Assembly (NCBI RefSeq): GCF_027943945.1
Contig: NZ_AP027141.1
Location: 558,001-622,000 of the forward strand
Direction: 5' to 3'
DNA: 64,000 nucleotides
DNA from: Microbacterium terricola
GTDB lineage: Bacteria > Actinomycetota > Actinomycetes > Actinomycetales > Microbacteriaceae
The position numbers and the translations under genes are program-made. The notes under the pieces were generated by a model. The model was not told the origin of the DNA, did not search any database, and saw only the letters and a list, made by a program, of their open reading frames with translations. Shown piece by piece: positions 61,231 through 64,000 of the stretch (the first letter of the stretch is position 1; every line of letters begins with the position of its first letter).

Positions 61231-63044
61231 GCACCACCACCGTCACCGGAACCAGCGGAGAAGACCGCTCCGACTACACGCGCCTCGAGAGCAAGGCCAT
61301 CCGCAAGCGCTCGCTGCGCCTGCTCGGCTCGCTCATCACGCCCGTGCGCTCCCAGCTGGTGCTCGCCGCCGTGGTCATCGTCGTCTCGACGGCCTTCCGG
61401 GTGGCGGGCCCCGCGCTGATCGCCTACGGGCTCAACACCGCGCTTCCCGCCGTCATCGACGACATGAACTGGATGCCGACCATCCTGGTGGTGGCCGTCT
61501 ACCTGATCACCGGGATCGCCGGCGCGGCGCTCATCGGCTGGTACGTCGTGGTCGCCGCGCGCCTGACGCAGATGGTGATGCTCGACCTGCGCAAGCGCAT
61601 CTTCCTGCACACGCAGCGGCTGAGCCTCGAGTTCCATGAGTCCTACACGTCCGGCCGGATCATCTCGCGCCAGACGAGCGATCTCGACACGATCCGCGAG
61701 CTGCTCGACGGGGGCCTGAACGAGCTCGTCTCCGGCATCCTGTACGGCGCGTTCACGCTCGTCGCCCTATTCCTCATCGACTGGCAGTCCGGCCTGATCG
61801 TCGTGTTCATGGGCATCCCGCTGGCGCTGCTCATGCGCTGGTTCTACGTCCGCTCGCAGGTCGCCTACCGGGAGTCGCGGGTCATCAGCGCCAAGGTCAT
61901 CGTGAAGTTCGTCGAGACGATGACGGGCATCCGCGCGGTCAAGGCGTTCCGCAAGGAAGTCCGCAACGATGACGAGTTCGGCGGTGTGGCCAGCGACTAT
62001 CGCGACGTCAACATGCGGACGATCCGGCTCTTCGGCACGTTCGAACCGGGGCTCATCGCGATCTCCGCCGTGGCCGTCTCGCTGGTCCTCCTGTGGGGCG
62101 CGATCCGGGTCGTGGACGGAGCGCTGCTCATCGGAACGCTCCTCGCCGCCGTGATCTACGTGCGCAACTTCTTCTCGCCGCTGCAGGAGGTCGCGTTCTT
62201 CCTGAACTCGTACCAGTCCGCGACGGCGGCGCTCGAGAAGGTGTCGGGCGTGCTGGAGGAGGAGCTGACGGTTCCCGACCCCGCGAAGCCGGTCGACCTG
62301 TGGACCGCGCGCGGTCACGTCAGGTTCGAGGACGTGCGCTTCGGGTACTCGGACGACCGGATCATCCTGCCGGACTTCTCGCTCGACATCCCCGCCGGCC
62401 AGACGATCGCACTGGTCGGCACCACGGGCGCCGGGAAGTCGACGCTGGCGAAGCTGGTCTCGCGCTTCTACGACCCCACGAAGGGCCGCGTCACCCTCGA
62501 CGACGTCGACCTGCGCTCGCTGCACCCGAAGGACCTGCGCCGCGCGATCGTGATGGTGACGCAGGAGGCCTACCTGTTCAGCGGCACGGTCGCCGACAAC
62601 ATCGCCTTCGGCAAGCCGGACGCGACGCTCGACGAGATCATCGCCGCTGCGCGCGCGGTCGGAGCGCACGAGTTCATCGAGGCGCTGCCCGACGGCTATG
62701 GCACCGACGTGAACAAGCGCGGCGGCCGGGTGTCGGCAGGTCAGCGCCAGCTGATCTCCTTCGCGCGGGCGTTCCTCGCCGACCCCGCCGTGCTGATCCT
62801 CGACGAGGCCACCGCCTCCCTCGACATCCCGAGCGAGCGGCAGATCCAGGACGCCCTGCAGACGCTGCTGGCCGACCGCACGGCGATCATCATCGCGCAC
62901 CGCCTCTCGACGGTCGCGATCGCCGACCGCGTGCTGGTGATGGAGCACGGCCGCATCATCGAGGACGACACCCCGGAGGCCCTCATCGCGGGTACGGGCA
63001 AGTTCGCCCAGCTGCACGCCGCCTGGCGCGCGTCGCTGGTCTGA
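61227..63044 (+). CDS. Heterodimeric ABC exporter, subunit 2
   Basis: This is a 605-residue exporter half with six membrane helices and an ATPase domain. Walker A is [11 protein letters not shown] and Walker B is [12 protein letters not shown], with the canonical Glu. The signature is [16 protein letters not shown], that is SAGQ instead of SGGQ. It starts at GTG 61227, overlapping the previous stop by 4 nt, after GGAGG. Subunit 2 supplies the intact Walker motifs of the active site and the altered signature of the degenerate site. Confidence 0.88.
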   Translation: MSTTTVTGTSGEDRSDYTRLESKAIRKRSLRLLGSLITPVRSQLVLAAVVIVVSTAFRVAGPALIAYGLNTALPAVIDDMNWMPTILVVAVYLITGIAGAALIGWYVVVAARLTQMVMLDLRKRIFLHTQRLSLEFHESYTSGRIISRQTSDLDTIRELLDGGLNELVSGILYGAFTLVALFLIDWQSGLIVVFMGIPLALLMRWFYVRSQVAYRESRVISAKVIVKFVETMTGIRAVKAFRKEVRNDDEFGGVASDYRDVNMRTIRLFGTFEPGLIAISAVAVSLVLLWGAIRVVDGALLIGTLLAAVIYVRNFFSPLQEVAFFLNSYQSATAALEKVSGVLEEELTVPDPAKPVDLWTARGHVRFEDVRFGYSDDRIILPDFSLDIPAGQTIALVGTTGAGKSTLAKLVSRFYDPTKGRVTLDDVDLRSLHPKDLRRAIVMVTQEAYLFSGTVADNIAFGKPDATLDEIIAAARAVGAHEFIEALPDGYGTDVNKRGGRVSAGQRQLISFARAFLADPAVLILDEATASLDIPSERQIQDALQTLLADRTAIIIAHRLSTVAIADRVLVMEHGRIIEDDTPEALIAGTGKFAQLHAAWRASLV

Positions 63045-63048
63045 CCCC

Positions 63049-63091
63049 TGAGACACCCCGCCGACGCGTCTCGCGTCGGCGGGGTGTCTCA
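63049..63091. terminator. Perfect bidirectional hairpin terminator
   Basis: 20-bp arms (TGAGACACCCCGCCGACGCG at 63049-63068, complement at 63072-63091) with a 3-nt loop lie between two convergent genes, 4 bp and 8 bp from their stop codons. Confidence 0.88.
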
Positions 63092-63099
63092 CGCGGGCG

Positions 63100-64000
63100 T
63101 CACGCTCCGAGCTGGGCAGACGCGAGACGCGCGTAGAGCCCGCCCGCGGCCATCAGCTCGGCGTGCGTGCCGGTCTGCACGACACGCCCACGCTCGACCA
63201 CGACGATGAGATCCGCCCCGCGCACCGTGGACAGGCGATGCGCGACGATCAGCGTCGTGCGTCCGCGGCGAGCACGGTCGAGCGCCTCGGTGATCCGCGC
63301 CTCCGACTCGGCGTCCAGGGCGCTGGTGGCCTCGTCCAGCACCAGGATGCGGGGATCGCGGATGAGAGCGCGCGCGATCGCGAGGCGCTGGCGCTGTCCG
63401 CCGGAGAGCCGCGACCCGCGCTCCCCGACCAGGGTGTCCAGGCCGTCAGGCGAACCCGAGACGATGTCGAGGGCGTTCGCCTCGGCGAGGGCCGCGAAGA
63501 CGTCGACATCGGTGACGTCGGTGGTGCCGTACGCGACGTTCTCGCGCACCGATCCAGCCAGCAGCACGGTCTCCTGCGGGACGATCGAGACGAATCTGCG
63601 CAGCGACCGCAGATCGAGTCCGGCGAGGTCGCGCCCGTCGACGCGCACGACGCCTGATGCCGGTCGGACGAATCCCAGCACGGCGTTCAGGATCGTCGAC
63701 TTGCCCGAGCCGGACGGTCCGACGAACGCGACGGTCTGCCCTGCCGTGATCTCGAGGTCGATGCCGTCGAGGGCGGGGTGCTCATCGTCGGCGTACGTCA
63801 CGACGACGCCGTCGAGGCTCACGTCGCCCCGGAGCCTCGTCACCTCGTCCTTGCCGCGGCTGTCCTCGATGTCGAGCTCCTCCGCGACCTCAGCGATCGA
63901 CCGCATCGCGTCCATCCCGCGCGTGAAGATCGGCGCCGCATTCATCAGCATCACGATCGCGTTGGTCAGCATGCCGAAGTACGTGCTGAGCAGCACGACC
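63100..64000 (-). CDS. ABC exporter (fused TMD-NBD), C-terminal part, truncated by window end
   Basis: The frame stays open to the window edge, so the N-terminal membrane domain lies beyond 64000. About 300 residues are visible: the end of the last membrane helix, then an ATPase with Walker A FVGPSGSGKST, signature [15 protein letters not shown] and Walker B ILVLDEATSALD, all canonical. It is convergent with the heterodimeric exporter operon and may be a homodimeric multidrug/lipid exporter or one half of another pair. Confidence 0.85.
   Translation of the reverse strand, partial: VVLLSTYFGMLTNAIVMLMNAAPIFTRGMDAMRSIAEVAEELDIEDSRGKDEVTRLRGDVSLDGVVVTYADDEHPALDGIDLEITAGQTVAFVGPSGSGKSTILNAVLGFVRPASGVVRVDGRDLAGLDLRSLRRFVSIVPQETVLLAGSVRENVAYGTTDVTDVDVFAALAEANALDIVSGSPDGLDTLVGERGSRLSGGQRQRLAIARALIRDPRILVLDEATSALDAESEARITEALDRARRGRTTLIVAHRLSTVRGADLIVVVERGRVVQTGTHAELMAAGGLYARLASAQLGA

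Overview
The window is 64 kb of very GC-rich actinobacterial chromosome with strong G/C third-codon bias, some GTG starts and many 1-4 nt start/stop overlaps. Several genes lack a Shine-Dalgarno site and have a TANNNT box a few bases before the start, which suggests leaderless transcripts. Gene content (sucCD, DUF6350-purN-purH, a LigC/Prim-PolC pair, F420-type oxidoreductase, many ABC sugar importers) points to Microbacteriaceae, most likely Microbacterium or a close relative. The genus is an inference. I see no tRNA, rRNA, CRISPR array, transposase or prophage.

Layout. 1-2786: two tandem secreted repeat proteins sharing a near-identical 3' end. 2923-7260: an SseB-like protein, a Prim-PolC-type polymerase convergent with LigC, and an AI-2E-type membrane protein. 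7320-29160: a large acyl-CoA catabolism region with four acyl-CoA dehydrogenase-related units, an aminoglycoside-phosphotransferase-like kinase, AMP-forming ligase, thiolase, MaoC hydratase, three SDRs, two MDR enzymes, thioesterase, serine hydrolase, three TetR regulators and a complete Liv-type ABC importer. Four promoters here share an 18-bp operator, so much of it looks like one regulon. 29487-31578: sucC-sucD. 31642-42149: an IclR-controlled uronate operon (kdgK, eda, kduI, kduD), a ribose-type ABC importer with two permeases, and an aldehyde dehydrogenase.

42191-45678: a secreted GH5 glycosidase, a DDN-type oxidoreductase and an NCS2 purine permease. 45771-49482: DUF6350 membrane protein, purN, purH. 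49652-56970: a LacI-controlled oligosaccharide system (binding protein, two permeases, GH130 enzyme, secreted protein of unknown fold). 57087-59110: an Ada-AlkA fusion overlapping an Ogt-type methyltransferase, for alkylation repair. 59205-63044: a 26-codon upstream ORF followed by a heterodimeric ABC exporter. 63100-64000: the C-terminal part of another ABC exporter on the minus strand.

How it works together. The left half imports carboxylic or branched acids, activates them with CoA and oxidises them. The APH-like kinase next to an ACAD10/11-type dehydrogenase suggests 4-hydroxyacyl substrates. The right half takes up plant-type sugars (uronates, beta-glucans, beta-mannosides). Convergent gene pairs are mostly separated by long hairpins.
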